NCBI RefSeq assembly: GCF_004365915.1
Contig: NZ_SODI01000001.1
Coordinates: forward strand, 1,364,001 to 1,428,000
Source of the DNA: Cryobacterium psychrophilum
GTDB lineage: Bacteria > Actinomycetota > Actinomycetes > Actinomycetales > Microbacteriaceae
Direction: 5' to 3'
Length of the DNA: 64,000 nt
The notes beneath the pieces are model-generated. The model worked only from the letters and a program-made list of their open reading frames with translations. It was not told where the DNA came from and did not search any database. Positions within the stretch are counted from its first letter, which is position 1; every line of letters begins with the position of its first letter. Positions 1-8,673 of this stretch are shown here, piece by piece. Both the position numbers and the translations under genes were made by a program.

Positions 1-57
1 CGGCCACCGATTTGGGGCGCGGGCGCCATCCGCGCGGCGCCAAAAACCCCTTAACGA

Positions 58-91
58 GGCAGGGCCCGCCGCGAATGCGACGGGCCCTGCC
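58..91 (-). terminator. Rho-independent terminator downstream of sucD
   Basis: An 11-bp perfect stem (58-68 with 81-91) closes a 12-nt loop. Read on the minus strand it is followed within about 15 nt by a short T run (complement of the A run near 41-46). It lies 14 nt past the sucD stop, so it probably ends the sucCD transcript. Confidence 0.75.
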
Positions 92-104
92 TGGACGAAC
101 TGAC

Positions 105-1004
105 TTACGCGGAAACCTTGAGCGCGGAGAGTGCCTCGCGCAGCAGGGTTGCAGCCTCGCTCGGCGTCTTGCCGACCTTGACTCCGGCGGCCTCGAGGGC
201 CTCCTTCTTGCCCTGGGCGGTTCCGGCTCCGTCGGAGACGATGGCGCCGGCGTGGCCCATGGTCTTGCCCTCGGGGGCCGTGAAGCCGGCCACGTAGCCG
301 ATGACCGGCTTCGTGACATGCGCCTTGATGTACTCGGCGGCCTTCTCTTCGGCGTCTCCACCGATTTCGCCGATCATCACGATCGCGAGGGTCTCGGGGT
401 CGGCCTCGAACGCCTCAAGGGCGTCGATGTGCGTGGTACCGATGATGGGGTCGCCACCGATGCCGATTGCGGTCGAGAAGCCGAGGTCGCGCAGCTCGTA
501 CATCATCTGGTACGTGAGGGTGCCCGACTTCGAAACGAGGCCGACCGGTCCCTTCCCGGTGATGTTCGCGGGGGTGATGCCCACGAGAGCTTCGCCGGGC
601 GTGATGATGCCGGGGCAGTTCGGACCGATGATGCGGGTCTTGTTGCCCTTGGCCTTGGCGTAGGCCCAGAACTCGGCGGAGTCCTGAACGGGAACGCCCT
701 CGGTGATGATCACGAGGAGGGGGATCTCGGCGTCGATCGCTTCGATGACGGCGTTCTTGGTGAACACCGGCGGTACGAAGATGATCGAGACGTCGGCACC
801 GGTCTCGGCGACGGCCTCGGAGACCGTGCCGAACACGGGCAGTTCGACGGCGCCGTGCACAACCGTGGTGCCGGCCTTGCGGGCGTTGACGCCACCGACC
901 ACCTGGGTGCCGGCCTTGAGCATGAGGGCGGTGTGCTTGGTGCCCTCACCTCCGGTGATGCCCTGAACGATGACCTTGGAGTCTTTGTTGAGGAAAATTG
1001 ACAT
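105..1004 (-). CDS. sucD: Succinyl-CoA synthetase (ligase), alpha subunit
   Basis: The 299-aa product is the alpha subunit of succinate-CoA ligase, which interconverts succinyl-CoA and succinate with nucleotide phosphorylation in the TCA cycle. Visible are the N-terminal CoA-binding Rossmann region (VQGITGGEG near residue 14), the segment [12 protein letters not shown] near residue 125, and the phospho-histidine region [17 protein letters not shown] near residue 250, which carries the catalytic His. Length is normal for the family. It lies 30 nt downstream of sucC on the same strand and surely forms the heterodimer with it. A strong hairpin follows. The call is secure. Confidence 0.97.
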   Translation of the reverse strand: MSIFLNKDSKVIVQGITGGEGTKHTALMLKAGTQVVGGVNARKAGTTVVHGAVELPVFGTVSEAVAETGADVSIIFVPPVFTKNAVIEAIDAEIPLLVIITEGVPVQDSAEFWAYAKAKGNKTRIIGPNCPGIITPGEALVGITPANITGKGPVGLVSKSGTLTYQMMYELRDLGFSTAIGIGGDPIIGTTHIDALEAFEADPETLAIVMIGEIGGDAEEKAAEYIKAHVTKPVIGYVAGFTAPEGKTMGHAGAIVSDGAGTAQGKKEALEAAGVKVGKTPSEAATLLREALSALKVSA

Positions 1005-1034
1005 TCTGTTCTAGTCCTTACTCTCGACAGTCGA

Positions 1035-2204
1035 TCAGCTGGCTGCGTGGGCGAGTTCGGCAGCCTTGGCGGCCCCCTCGTCCATCGTTGCGGCCAGGGT
1101 GACGAGCGGGTGGTTGGCCTCGGCCAGGATGCGACGGCCTTCGTCAACGTTGTTGCCGTCGAGGCGAACCACAAGCGGCTTGTTGGCGGAGGTGCCGAGC
1201 TCGGCGAGGGCGCCCACGATGCCCTTGGCGACAGCGTCACACGCGGTGATGCCACCGAACACGTTGACGAAGACCGATTTCACCTGGGGGTCGCCCAGAA
1301 TGACGTCGAGTCCGGCCGCCATGACCTCAGCGGATGCTCCGCCTCCGATGTCGAGGAAGTTGGCCGGTTTGACGTTGCCGAAGTTTTCGCCCGCGTAGGC
1401 GACAACGTCGAGCGTGCTCATGACCAGACCGGCACCGTTTCCGATGATGCCAACTTCGCCGTCGAGCTTCACGTAGTTGAGTCCGGCGAGCTTGGCCTTG
1501 GCCTCGAGCGGGTCGGCTGCGGCAGCGTCTTCGAGATGCGCGTGCTTCGGGTGACGGAAGTCAGCGTTCTCGTCGATCGTGACCTTGCCATCGAGCGCGA
1601 TGATGTCGCCCTCTTCGGTGAGGACGAGGGGGTTGACCTCGACCAGGGTTGCGTCCTCGCCCTTGAACACGTTGTAGAGCTGCACGAAGACCGGTGCGAC
1701 CTTGTCAACGAGCTCGGCGGGGAACTTGGCGTCAATCGCGATCTGCGTCGCGACAGCCAGGTCGATACCGACCGCGGGGTCGACCGCCGTGTAGGCGAGT
1801 GCTTCGGGCTTCTCCACGGCGAGAACTTCGATCTCCACGCCGCCCTCGTAGCTGGCGAGGGAGAGGTAGGACCGATTCGACCGGTCCAGCAGCACGGAGA
1901 AGTAGAACTCCTGCTTGATGCGCGCTCCACCGGCGACCATGACACGGCCCACGGTGTGGCCCTTGATGTCGAGGCCCAGAATGTCGCGGCCAGCGGCCTC
2001 GGCATCGTCGGGGGTCTTGGCAACCTTCACGCCGCCAGCTTTGCCGCGGCCACCGACCTTGACCTGCGCCTTGACGACGACAACGCCGCCGAGCTTCTCG
2101 GCCGCTGCACGTACTTCTGCGGGGGTGTCCGCGATGATGCCCGGCAGAACCGGCACACCATATTCCTCAAAGAGGTCTCTTGCTTGGTATTCGTAAAGAT
2201 CCAC
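1035..2204 (-). CDS. sucC: Succinyl-CoA synthetase (ligase), beta subunit (ADP-forming type)
   Basis: The 389-aa product is the nucleotide-binding beta subunit of succinate-CoA ligase. It starts [19 protein letters not shown], the classic ATP-grasp opening. The motifs [17 protein letters not shown] (ATP-grasp lysines, residues about 45-61), [11 protein letters not shown] (metal-binding) and [15 protein letters not shown] are all present. Length is normal. It is first in the sucCD operon and divergent from the VIT-family gene. The roughly 230-nt divergent spacer must hold its promoter, but no clear -35/-10 pair was picked out. Confidence 0.97.
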   Translation of the reverse strand: MDLYEYQARDLFEEYGVPVLPGIIADTPAEVRAAAEKLGGVVVVKAQVKVGGRGKAGGVKVAKTPDDAEAAGRDILGLDIKGHTVGRVMVAGGARIKQEFYFSVLLDRSNRSYLSLASYEGGVEIEVLAVEKPEALAYTAVDPAVGIDLAVATQIAIDAKFPAELVDKVAPVFVQLYNVFKGEDATLVEVNPLVLTEEGDIIALDGKVTIDENADFRHPKHAHLEDAAAADPLEAKAKLAGLNYVKLDGEVGIIGNGAGLVMSTLDVVAYAGENFGNVKPANFLDIGGGASAEVMAAGLDVILGDPQVKSVFVNVFGGITACDAVAKGIVGALAELGTSANKPLVVRLDGNNVDEGRRILAEANHPLVTLAATMDEGAAKAAELAHAAS

Positions 2205-2437
2205 GCTGCTCTTCCAATCCGCGTCTCAGCAATCACGCTGGTGTTGAGGTTGTTGGTGACAGCAGCCCGTCGCAAATTAGCTCGACATCAAGACATACCG
2301 ACCATCTGAAACTCTATCGCGTCTCGGCGGTCAACTCTCACCCCAAAGCGGCTCGCGCGCGGAAATACGGCGTACGCGAGTGAAAGGCTAGCCACACCTT
2401 GCTGGACCGCGTGGCGCCGGAGTGCTTATCTAGTGCT

Positions 2438-3148
2438 ATGACTAATGTGCACCAAGGGGTGGAACCCCATGCGGCCGGCCTGGCGTCGCGTTTGAATTGG
2501 CTGCGAGCGGGCGTTCTGGGCGCGAACGACGGCATTGTCTCGGTGGCGGCCCTGGTGGTGGGTGTCGCTGCCGCGACAACCGATTCGCATGTCATTCTCA
2601 TTGCCGGCGTTGCAAGCCTCCTCGCCGGGGCGATTTCGATGGCGCTCGGCGAATACGTGTCGGTGAGCAGCCAACGCGATTCCGAGCGGGCCCTCATCGC
2701 CAAGGAAACCTGGGAGCTCGCGAACCAGCCCGAGGAGGAACTTGCCGAGCTCGCCGGGTTCTATCAAGCCAAAGGCCTGTCGGCACACACCGCCGAGTTG
2801 GTCGCGGTCGAGCTGACCCGGCACGACGCCCTCGCCGCCCACCTCGAGGTTGAGCTGCATATCGACGCCGAAGACGTGTCGAACCCATGGCACGCGGCCT
2901 TCGCCTCCGCGATTTCATTTACCATCGGTGCGGCGCTGCCCCTCTTGGCCGTCTTGCTGCCGCCGCCGGGGCTCCGCATCGGCGCAACATTCCTGGCCGT
3001 GCTCGTGGCCCTCGTGATCACCGGCTGGCTCAGCGCGTTCCTCGGCAACAGCCCGAAGCCACGTGCCATTGCGCGCATCGTCATCGGCGGGCTCCTCGCC
3101 CTCGCCGTGACCTACTTGATCGGTACCCTCATCGGCGGCACCGTCTAA
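2438..3148 (+). CDS. VIT1/CCC1-family membrane transporter (putative Fe2+/Mn2+ transporter)
   Basis: The 236-aa protein belongs to the VIT1/CCC1 transporter family, whose characterised members move ferrous iron or manganese. Seen are the N-terminal signature WLRAGVLGANDGIVSVAALVVGVAAA, then GVASLLAGAISMALGEYVSVSSQRDSE (family motif), a soluble charged segment (about residues 85-145) and three C-terminal hydrophobic helices. ATG at 2438 was chosen because the family signature starts about 25 residues later; an upstream in-frame TTG near 2399 would add 13 unrelated residues. DUF3054 follows 18 nt later on the same strand. The metal is not determined. Confidence 0.9.
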   Translation: MTNVHQGVEPHAAGLASRLNWLRAGVLGANDGIVSVAALVVGVAAATTDSHVILIAGVASLLAGAISMALGEYVSVSSQRDSERALIAKETWELANQPEEELAELAGFYQAKGLSAHTAELVAVELTRHDALAAHLEVELHIDAEDVSNPWHAAFASAISFTIGAALPLLAVLLPPPGLRIGATFLAVLVALVITGWLSAFLGNSPKPRAIARIVIGGLLALAVTYLIGTLIGGTV

Positions 3149-3166
3149 CCCGATTAGGCTGACACA

Positions 3167-3547
3167 ATGCCCACTCGCCGTCCCCTGACGTTCTTCCTCG
3201 TCGATGCACTGTTCGTGCTCGCGTTCGTCCTCATCGGGCGGGCGAGCCACAACGAGGGTGCTCTCGGCACCCTCGTGACCTACTGGCCGTTTCTCGGCGG
3301 ACTCATTCTCGGCTGGCTGCTGCTGCGCGCGTGGCGCAGCCCGCAACGCATCCGCATCACGGGCCTCGGCATCTGGGTTTCGACGGTAACGTTCGGGCTG
3401 CTGCTGCGAGTGTTGAGCGGCCAGGGGGTGCAGTTGAGCTTCGCGATCGTCACCACGATTGTGCTCGGCGTTTTCCTGCTGGGCTGGCGCTCGGTCGCCG
3501 CCCTCGTTCGTCGTTCGCATTCGCGTTCGCGTTCGCGCACAGCCTGA
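3167..3547 (+). CDS. DUF3054 family small membrane protein
   Basis: This 126-aa protein has four hydrophobic segments and the DUF3054 pattern: N-terminal DALFVLAFVLIGRASH, the motif TYWPFLGGLILGWLLLRAW, then GIGVWxxTVxxGLLLRxL-like residues. The function of the family is unknown; it is common in actinobacteria. It is probably cotranscribed with the VIT-family gene. The C terminus is an Arg-Ser dipeptide tail encoded by a hexanucleotide tandem repeat. Confidence 0.85.
   Translation: MPTRRPLTFFLVDALFVLAFVLIGRASHNEGALGTLVTYWPFLGGLILGWLLLRAWRSPQRIRITGLGIWVSTVTFGLLLRVLSGQGVQLSFAIVTTIVLGVFLLGWRSVAALVRRSHSRSRSRTA
3514..3537 (+). repeat. Hexanucleotide tandem repeat (TTCGCR x4) at the end of the DUF3054 gene
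   Basis: Four adjacent copies of TTCGCA/TTCGCG encode the repeating Ser-Arg tail. Copy-number change would lengthen or shorten the tail in frame. Confidence 0.75.
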
Positions 3548-3620
3548 CGAAGAACGCTCGAACGACCGGATGCCCCTGCTCACGAGCGCGGGCGGTGCTG
3601 ATCCCGGCGCGGAGGCCACT

Positions 3621-4931
3621 TCAGTGGGCGGCGTCGATTCGTTTCGCTACCTCGTAGCCGTCGCGGGAGAAGATCGTCTGAAAGCGCACTCCGGCATGCA
3701 CCTGCGCGGCGACGTCCCCCACCGAGTGCCACTCTGCGGGCAGGCCACCGGACTGCAGGTCGACGACGAGGTAGTCGGGGGTCGGATTCGTGTTGCCCAC
3801 CCAGTAGACCGTGGTCCGAGGCGCCAGATATCCCATCAAACCGATGTCGGATTCCACCAGCGAGGCATCAGGAACGCTCACGAGGGCAGCGTGGGCGGCG
3901 GCGGCGGCGGCGCTGCGCTGAGTTGAGTTGAGTTGAGTTGAGTTGAGTTGAGTTGAGAAATGCGTATCGGTGCTGACCACCGCGGGTGCCATGCGCCCGT
4001 ACGTCCGGGTCCATCGACTGCGCTCATTCCGACAGCCGGTGATCGCATCCAGCACAGCGACGAACAGAATGGGCATGAGAACCGCACTGTATTGCCAGCC
4101 GGGCCCCCAATAGCCGGAATTATCGGAAAGAAACCGCCACGCGAGCGTGGGGAGAAGTAAAAGGACCAATGGCGAACGAAGGGCGATGGCGCCGGACGCC
4201 ACGATGAGCAGAACGAGGGTCAGAGCCTTCTCGGGCTGTAAGAAGATCGTCGAGGCCGCCGCAGGGTTCAAGCTCTGCGCGTAGGCCCAGCGACCGTCGG
4301 GGTTGAGCAAGGGCAGCACGATCAGAGTCGCAATACCGAACCAACCGATTCCCCAGACCGCAAGCCAAACCCCGCGAGGGCGGCGGCTGCGGTAGGCGAG
4401 CACAATCCCGAGCGCAGCCACGGTGAGGCCCAGATCCTCCTGCACGAACACGAGGGGCATCGCCCACAGCATGCAGGCGATCCACTGCCGACGCAGAAAG
4501 GCGGTGAGTGAGAATGCCAGGAGCGGTACGGCGAAGGCGATCTCGTGGAACTGCGCCTCCACGGCCCCCTGCAGACCCCAACTGAACGCAAACGCCAGCC
4601 CGAACAACAGCCCCAGGGGCTGGCCCAGCAGCCGAACTGCCCCGAAAGCGATGGCTCTCGCTGCAATCCCCAGGAGGACATTTTGGGCCACCAAGACCGT
4701 GAAGGTGCTCGGGAACGCCGCGTACTGCTTCGCGAGTTGGGTGAAGATTCCCAAATCCCACGACGGCACCACATAGGCGTTCCACTGAAACCACGAAAAT
4801 ATCGTGTAGACGGTGGTCGTGATCATCCCGACGAGCATCGCTGCGCCGACACCCTTGGACCTCGCTGCAGCAGCATCGGGTGCCGTCTGCGCCGCCGGCT
4901 GGATCGATTGTTCTCGGTTTTCCTCTCGCAT
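3621..4931 (-). CDS. DUF2079 family membrane protein, apparently degraded, with a pentanucleotide repeat
   Basis: The 436-aa multi-pass membrane protein shows DUF2079 features: the SWDLGIFTQ motif near residue 58, the AVEAQFHEIAFAVPLLAFSLTAFL segment, FVQEDLGLT, and a C-terminal soluble part (SDIGLMGYLAPRTTVYWVG ... PDYLVVDL). From knowledge of the family two pieces look missing. The block after the first motif that normally carries a G-D-H-F/H motif is absent (QYAAFPSTF follows directly). The last transmembrane helix before the C-terminal domain is replaced by a Ser-Thr-Gln-Leu-Asn repeat and an Ala run. The repeat comes from a 5-bp microsatellite, so slippage would shift the frame. The gene is shorter than the roughly 480-510 aa I recall for the family. 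It could be an eroding gene or a phase-variable one. Confidence 0.75.
   Translation of the reverse strand: MREENREQSIQPAAQTAPDAAAARSKGVGAAMLVGMITTTVYTIFSWFQWNAYVVPSWDLGIFTQLAKQYAAFPSTFTVLVAQNVLLGIAARAIAFGAVRLLGQPLGLLFGLAFAFSWGLQGAVEAQFHEIAFAVPLLAFSLTAFLRRQWIACMLWAMPLVFVQEDLGLTVAALGIVLAYRSRRPRGVWLAVWGIGWFGIATLIVLPLLNPDGRWAYAQSLNPAAASTIFLQPEKALTLVLLIVASGAIALRSPLVLLLLPTLAWRFLSDNSGYWGPGWQYSAVLMPILFVAVLDAITGCRNERSRWTRTYGRMAPAVVSTDTHFSTQLNSTQLNSTQRSAAAAAAHAALVSVPDASLVESDIGLMGYLAPRTTVYWVGNTNPTPDYLVVDLQSGGLPAEWHSVGDVAAQVHAGVRFQTIFSRDGYEVAKRIDAAH
3919..3957. repeat. Pentanucleotide microsatellite (AGTTG x7 plus partial units) inside the DUF2079 gene
   Basis: Seven perfect AGTTG units (3921-3955) are flanked by partial units, about 39 bp in total. 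On the coding (minus) strand it reads CAACT repeats and encodes the 5-residue cycle S-T-Q-L-N. A five-base unit cannot change copy number without shifting frame unless it changes by three. The next codons are a GCN-rich alanine run (3896-3916). Confidence 0.95.
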
Positions 4932-4940
4932 GCGCCGCGC

Positions 4941-6044
4941 CTATCGACGGAGTCGAATCCGGGCCAGGATGGATTGCGCGGCTTCTCGGGCTCGGGCGAT
5001 CAAGGTGTCTGTGCGAGCAGGTGGGGGCTCCCCGTGTCGCAGGAGGGTGCCGTGTTGTTCGTCGATGTGGGCGGTGTGCCGGGTGAGGTCGCTTGACGTG
5101 GTGTCTCGTGGGGGAAGTTGGAGTTGGGTTTCGGCGGGAATGCCGGCCTGGAGTTGGCGTCCGCGTTCGAGTTCCGCATTGAATTCGGCGCCGAGGAGCA
5201 GCGCCATATTTACGAGGAAGACCCAGATCAAGAAGATGATGACTCCGGCGAGGGTGCCAAAGGTTTGGTTGTAGGTGGAAAAATTCGCGACGTAGAACGC
5301 GAATCCGGCCGATGCTGTGGCGAGGAGAACGATGGCCAAAATGGCGCCGAGGCTGAGCCATCGAAACCGTGGTTGTTGGATGTTCGGGGTTGCGGCGTAA
5401 AGAACGGCAACGATCACGACGACGGCAGCGGCAAGGATCGGCCATTTTGCGACGTCCCAGACTGCAACGGCAGTGTTTCCGATGCCCAGCGCTTCACCGA
5501 AGGCGCGGAGGATCGGGCCCGACACCACCACGATGGTGGCGCTGAGGAGAACGAGGGTGACGAGGACGACGGTGACGGCGAGTTGGGCGGGTTTCCGTTT
5601 CCAATAGGGGCGACCTTCGTCGACTTCGTAGATGCGGTTCATGGCCCGACCGAATGCGCTGACGAAGGCCGAGGCCGACCACAATGCTGCCAGCACGCCG
5701 ATCACGAAGGTGAGGCTTGCGGTGGAGGTTGTCGCGATGTCGTCGAGGGGTTGCCGGAGGATCTCGATGACGGCTCCGGGAGCAACTTGATCGAGCAGAG
5801 ACAGAAGGCGGTCGACTGCGGCCGGCCCATCACCGATGACACCAATGAGCGACACGATCGCTAATGCTGCCGGGAAAACCGACAGGACGGCGAAAAAGGT
5901 CAGCCCGGCAGCGGCGTCAATGCCGCCGTCCTGGCCAAATTCATGCACCATCCGACGCAGCGAATAGACCCAAGTCTGTTTCCGGATCTGGGTCGGCCAT
6001 GATGCTTTCGACGCGTCGTCCGGTGGCGGCGGGGTCGTGGGCAT
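4941..6044 (-). CDS. YihY/BrkB family inner membrane protein
   Basis: The 367-aa protein has six hydrophobic segments and the YihY/virulence factor BrkB pattern: DGGIDAAAGLTFFAVLSVFPAALAIVSLIG near residue 40, LTFVIGVLAALWSASAFVSAFGRAMNRIYEVDEGRPYWKRKPAQL (about 113-157), and TFGTLAGVIIFLIWVFLVNMALLLGAEFNAELER (about 260-292). It was once annotated as RNase BN, which is not supported. The C-terminal tail of about 70 residues is polar and probably cytoplasmic. The DUF2079 gene follows 9 nt downstream on the same strand. Function is unknown; some members are proposed transporters. Confidence 0.9.
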   Translation of the reverse strand: MPTTPPPPDDASKASWPTQIRKQTWVYSLRRMVHEFGQDGGIDAAAGLTFFAVLSVFPAALAIVSLIGVIGDGPAAVDRLLSLLDQVAPGAVIEILRQPLDDIATTSTASLTFVIGVLAALWSASAFVSAFGRAMNRIYEVDEGRPYWKRKPAQLAVTVVLVTLVLLSATIVVVSGPILRAFGEALGIGNTAVAVWDVAKWPILAAAVVVIVAVLYAATPNIQQPRFRWLSLGAILAIVLLATASAGFAFYVANFSTYNQTFGTLAGVIIFLIWVFLVNMALLLGAEFNAELERGRQLQAGIPAETQLQLPPRDTTSSDLTRHTAHIDEQHGTLLRHGEPPPARTDTLIARAREAAQSILARIRLRR

Positions 6045-6224
6045 GATCTACGTTATCCCTCCCACGTGATGTGGTGGCCGGAGCTACGTCAGAATCCGTA
6101 GCCGCTGACCTTGTACCGCCATCTTTCACCGGATTGGCCGATGAAACGCAAGGTCGCAGGCACCTTCATGCGGCAGTCGACGCGCTGAAGCGACCTGCTA
6201 CGCGAGTATCGACCTGAGTGTGCG

Positions 6225-7181
6225 TCAGCTCGTGATGACTGCTGCTCGGGCGAGCGCGGCGGCTCCAACAACACCGGCGTCGTCTCCCAGCTCAGAGACA
6301 ACGAATTTAAGGTCGGGGTTGTGCTGCAGCATCCAGGGTTTGGCCGCGCTGAAGAGTCGGTCGGCAAGGTCTTGGCCGAGTTTTTCGGCCAGCCCACCCC
6401 CGATGACGACCCGGTCCAGATCGAGGAGATTGTTCGTGGAGCCGATCGCGATACCGAGGGTCTCGATTGCCGTGTCGAACAGTTTCTCGGCGAGCTGGTC
6501 TTCGTCGTCGAGCGCCTCGGCCCAGACCTTGGAGGTCAGCTTGGTTTTACCCTCGTCGTCGCGAATCGTGAACAGGGATGTCTTCCATCCGGCGTCGACC
6601 ATCGACGTGGCGACGCCGCGCATCGATCGTCGTCCCGCATAGGCCTCGGCGCACCCGCGGCGACCGCAGGTGCAGAGCGCACCGCCGGCCAGAACGATGA
6701 CGTGGCCGATCTCGCCGGCTGCTCCTCGGCTTCCTACGTACGGCCGGCCGTCGAGGATAAGGCCGCCACCGATCCCGGTTCCCATCCAGAGACCGAGGAC
6801 GTTCCGACCGCCGCGTGCCGCACCCGCGATCCACTCCCCGAGCAGACCGACGTTGGCGTCGTTTCCCAGAGTGACAGGGACTCCGAGTTGGCCCGAGAGG
6901 GGTCCGATGAGGTCGACGTTTTCGGTCCAACCGGTGAGGTTGGGCACGGTGAGGGCGCGACCCTCATGCACGACACCGGGAATCCCGACTCCGACAGCGA
7001 TGGGGTGGGCATCGAGGGAGCCAACCAATTCGGTGATGACGCGGATGACATTTTCCGGTCCACCTTCCGGGGTGGCGGCTTTAGCCCGCTGGAGTACATG
7101 ATGACGTTCATCGACGGAACCGACCTCGATGTTGGTGCCGCCAACGTCGACGCCAACGACAACCAAATCTGTTTCACTCAT
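6225..7181 (-). CDS. ROK family sugar kinase (glucokinase-like)
   Basis: The 318-aa protein is a ROK-family kinase, likely phosphorylating glucose or a related hexose. Seen are the N-terminal phosphate loop VVVGVDVGGTNIEVG, the sugar-binding/catalytic region LGNDANVGLLGEWIAGAARG, the GTGIGGGLILDG motif and the zinc site GHVIVLAGGALCTCGRRGCAEAYAG. There is no N-terminal winged helix, so it is a kinase rather than a ROK repressor. ATG 7181 was chosen because the ROK core begins eight residues later; an in-frame upstream GTG/ATG at 7199 adds only six residues. The substrate cannot be fixed from sequence. It is 17 nt downstream of the DUF6544 gene. Confidence 0.9.
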   Translation of the reverse strand: MSETDLVVVGVDVGGTNIEVGSVDERHHVLQRAKAATPEGGPENVIRVITELVGSLDAHPIAVGVGIPGVVHEGRALTVPNLTGWTENVDLIGPLSGQLGVPVTLGNDANVGLLGEWIAGAARGGRNVLGLWMGTGIGGGLILDGRPYVGSRGAAGEIGHVIVLAGGALCTCGRRGCAEAYAGRRSMRGVATSMVDAGWKTSLFTIRDDEGKTKLTSKVWAEALDDEDQLAEKLFDTAIETLGIAIGSTNNLLDLDRVVIGGGLAEKLGQDLADRLFSAAKPWMLQHNPDLKFVVSELGDDAGVVGAAALARAAVITS

Positions 7182-7198
7182 GCCCCATCGTCGCACCA

Positions 7199-8371
7199 CT
7201 ACGCCTGAAGACCAGCTTTACCGCTAACCCGGTCAGATTCCTGGCTGGCCGGCTGGCTTCGGTTCGCGACGTTGTAGGCCAGCGAGGTGAGCTCAAATTC
7301 ACCGTACGTCCAGGCGCCCGAGTCGGGATGCCACCTCACCTCGGCCTTCGTCGCCACCCGTGCGGGTCCGACCTGCGCATAGTCGTGCAACGGCGTCGAC
7401 CAGCGCAGCGGTGTGAGGGTGTGGCCGTCAGGAGACATGCTCCCACGCCCGTCGGCGACGAAGTCGACCAGATCCCCCAGGTCATCGAATCGCAACTCGG
7501 CCGTGATGGTGTTGGGCCCCAGGGCGAAGTGCGCTGTGGCAGTGTGCTTGTCGATCGGCTCCCAGGTGATTGCGCGTGAGAGCAGGGCGCCGGGCGCCAG
7601 GCAGCACAGGTCGTTGAACAGCGTCACCGTTTCGGCGTGGGTGAGTGCGCTCCCCTTCGCATCGACCATCGAGCGGATCGACAGCAGCCGCACCCGCATG
7701 GTCGCGCCGTGATCGTCGAATGCGTGCAGAACATCCACCGGGAGTCCTTTCATCCTGGCGTTCATCATGAAGAAGCGTTCCGGGGTATCTACGAGGTCCA
7801 GCTGGTCAGCGGTGAACGTCATCCATGCGCTGTCCGGGGCGCTGCGGATCCGGCCGGTCCAGGTTGCCCGGAAGTCGGTCACGGGCGGCCGGCCGATTAC
7901 ACCGGACCGATGAAGGTAGCGCTGCACCGGATCGGGCAGGGAAGCCAAGTCACCCTCGAGGATCACCCCGCCGGACGCCGACCGGACCAACGGCCACACG
8001 CGTGTCAGGGCATGCTCGAATTCGGCGCGAAGGCTCAGCGGGCCCCGGGAGGCGAAGCCATATATGACTGCTCCGAGGAGCACCACGTTCGCGATGGTGC
8101 CCACGCTGGCGTCTCCCCAGGAGGTGAGAATGACGGCTTGCGAGATGACCACGGCACCAGCACCGACTGCCCACCACAACCGGGGTGCAAAGAACAGCGC
8201 GCCGGCGGCGATCAGGCAGAGCATGCCTGCGGCCAGCCAGAGCAGCCCCACGGGTTGCGAAATGGGTTGCACCAACTGGGGGATATCGGCGAGCTGGAAG
8301 GCCTTGACGAAGCCGAAGAAGTGAATCAGGCCGTGCAGCACGAAAACCGCGGCGATGGTGATGCGGATCAT
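7199..8371 (-). CDS. DUF6544 family protein with N-terminal membrane domain
   Basis: The 390-aa protein has four predicted transmembrane helices in residues 1-115 (MIRITIAAVFVLHGLIHFFGF at the start, DoxX-like in style) and a soluble C-terminal domain (about 135-375). That domain starts LPDPVQRYLHRSGVIGRPPVTDFRATWTGRIR, the recognisable DUF6544 opening, and holds AVEV/DGRGSMSPDG-like lipid-binding style beta segments. Function is unknown. It is divergent from the NmrA-type oxidoreductase and followed by the ROK kinase. Confidence 0.75.
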   Translation of the reverse strand: MIRITIAAVFVLHGLIHFFGFVKAFQLADIPQLVQPISQPVGLLWLAAGMLCLIAAGALFFAPRLWWAVGAGAVVISQAVILTSWGDASVGTIANVVLLGAVIYGFASRGPLSLRAEFEHALTRVWPLVRSASGGVILEGDLASLPDPVQRYLHRSGVIGRPPVTDFRATWTGRIRSAPDSAWMTFTADQLDLVDTPERFFMMNARMKGLPVDVLHAFDDHGATMRVRLLSIRSMVDAKGSALTHAETVTLFNDLCCLAPGALLSRAITWEPIDKHTATAHFALGPNTITAELRFDDLGDLVDFVADGRGSMSPDGHTLTPLRWSTPLHDYAQVGPARVATKAEVRWHPDSGAWTYGEFELTSLAYNVANRSQPASQESDRVSGKAGLQA

Positions 8372-8673
8372 GGTCGTGGTTTCCCTTCGAAGGGGCGTCG
8401 TAATGCGTCTGCGCTTCAGCCTTCACTGGCGGGGGCAGGCAGACCAGAGCCGAAAGTCCCGGCCAAGTCGGAAGAGCCACCGTTCAGACGAGGTCGTCCT
8501 CCCTTATGTCTGTCCGCGAGATGGCGACAATGTCAACGCTCCTATAGTGGATAGCGACGGAGGTGAGGAGAATCTGCCCTATGTCGATCGTCACAGGCGA
8601 ATCCGGATGACGAATAATCCCGGGTCCTCACCCTTACCCTCACTGAGCTTCTCGGACGAACAAGGAGAGCATT
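8372..8673. other. Divergent intergenic region
   Basis: A 302-bp spacer lies between two divergent genes and no protein is supported in it. It holds TATAGT at 8543-8548 (possible -10 for the rightward gene, poor -35) inside an imperfect inverted repeat CTAT-N5-ATAG (8542-8554). TTGACA lies on the minus strand (complement of 8531-8536), a possible -35 for the leftward gene. AAGGAGA lies just before the rightward GTG start. Confidence 0.4.

Noticed and set aside
4120..5445. A 441-codon minus-strand frame
   Set aside because: It is rich in Arg/His/Pro and overlaps the real DUF2079 and YihY genes in another frame.
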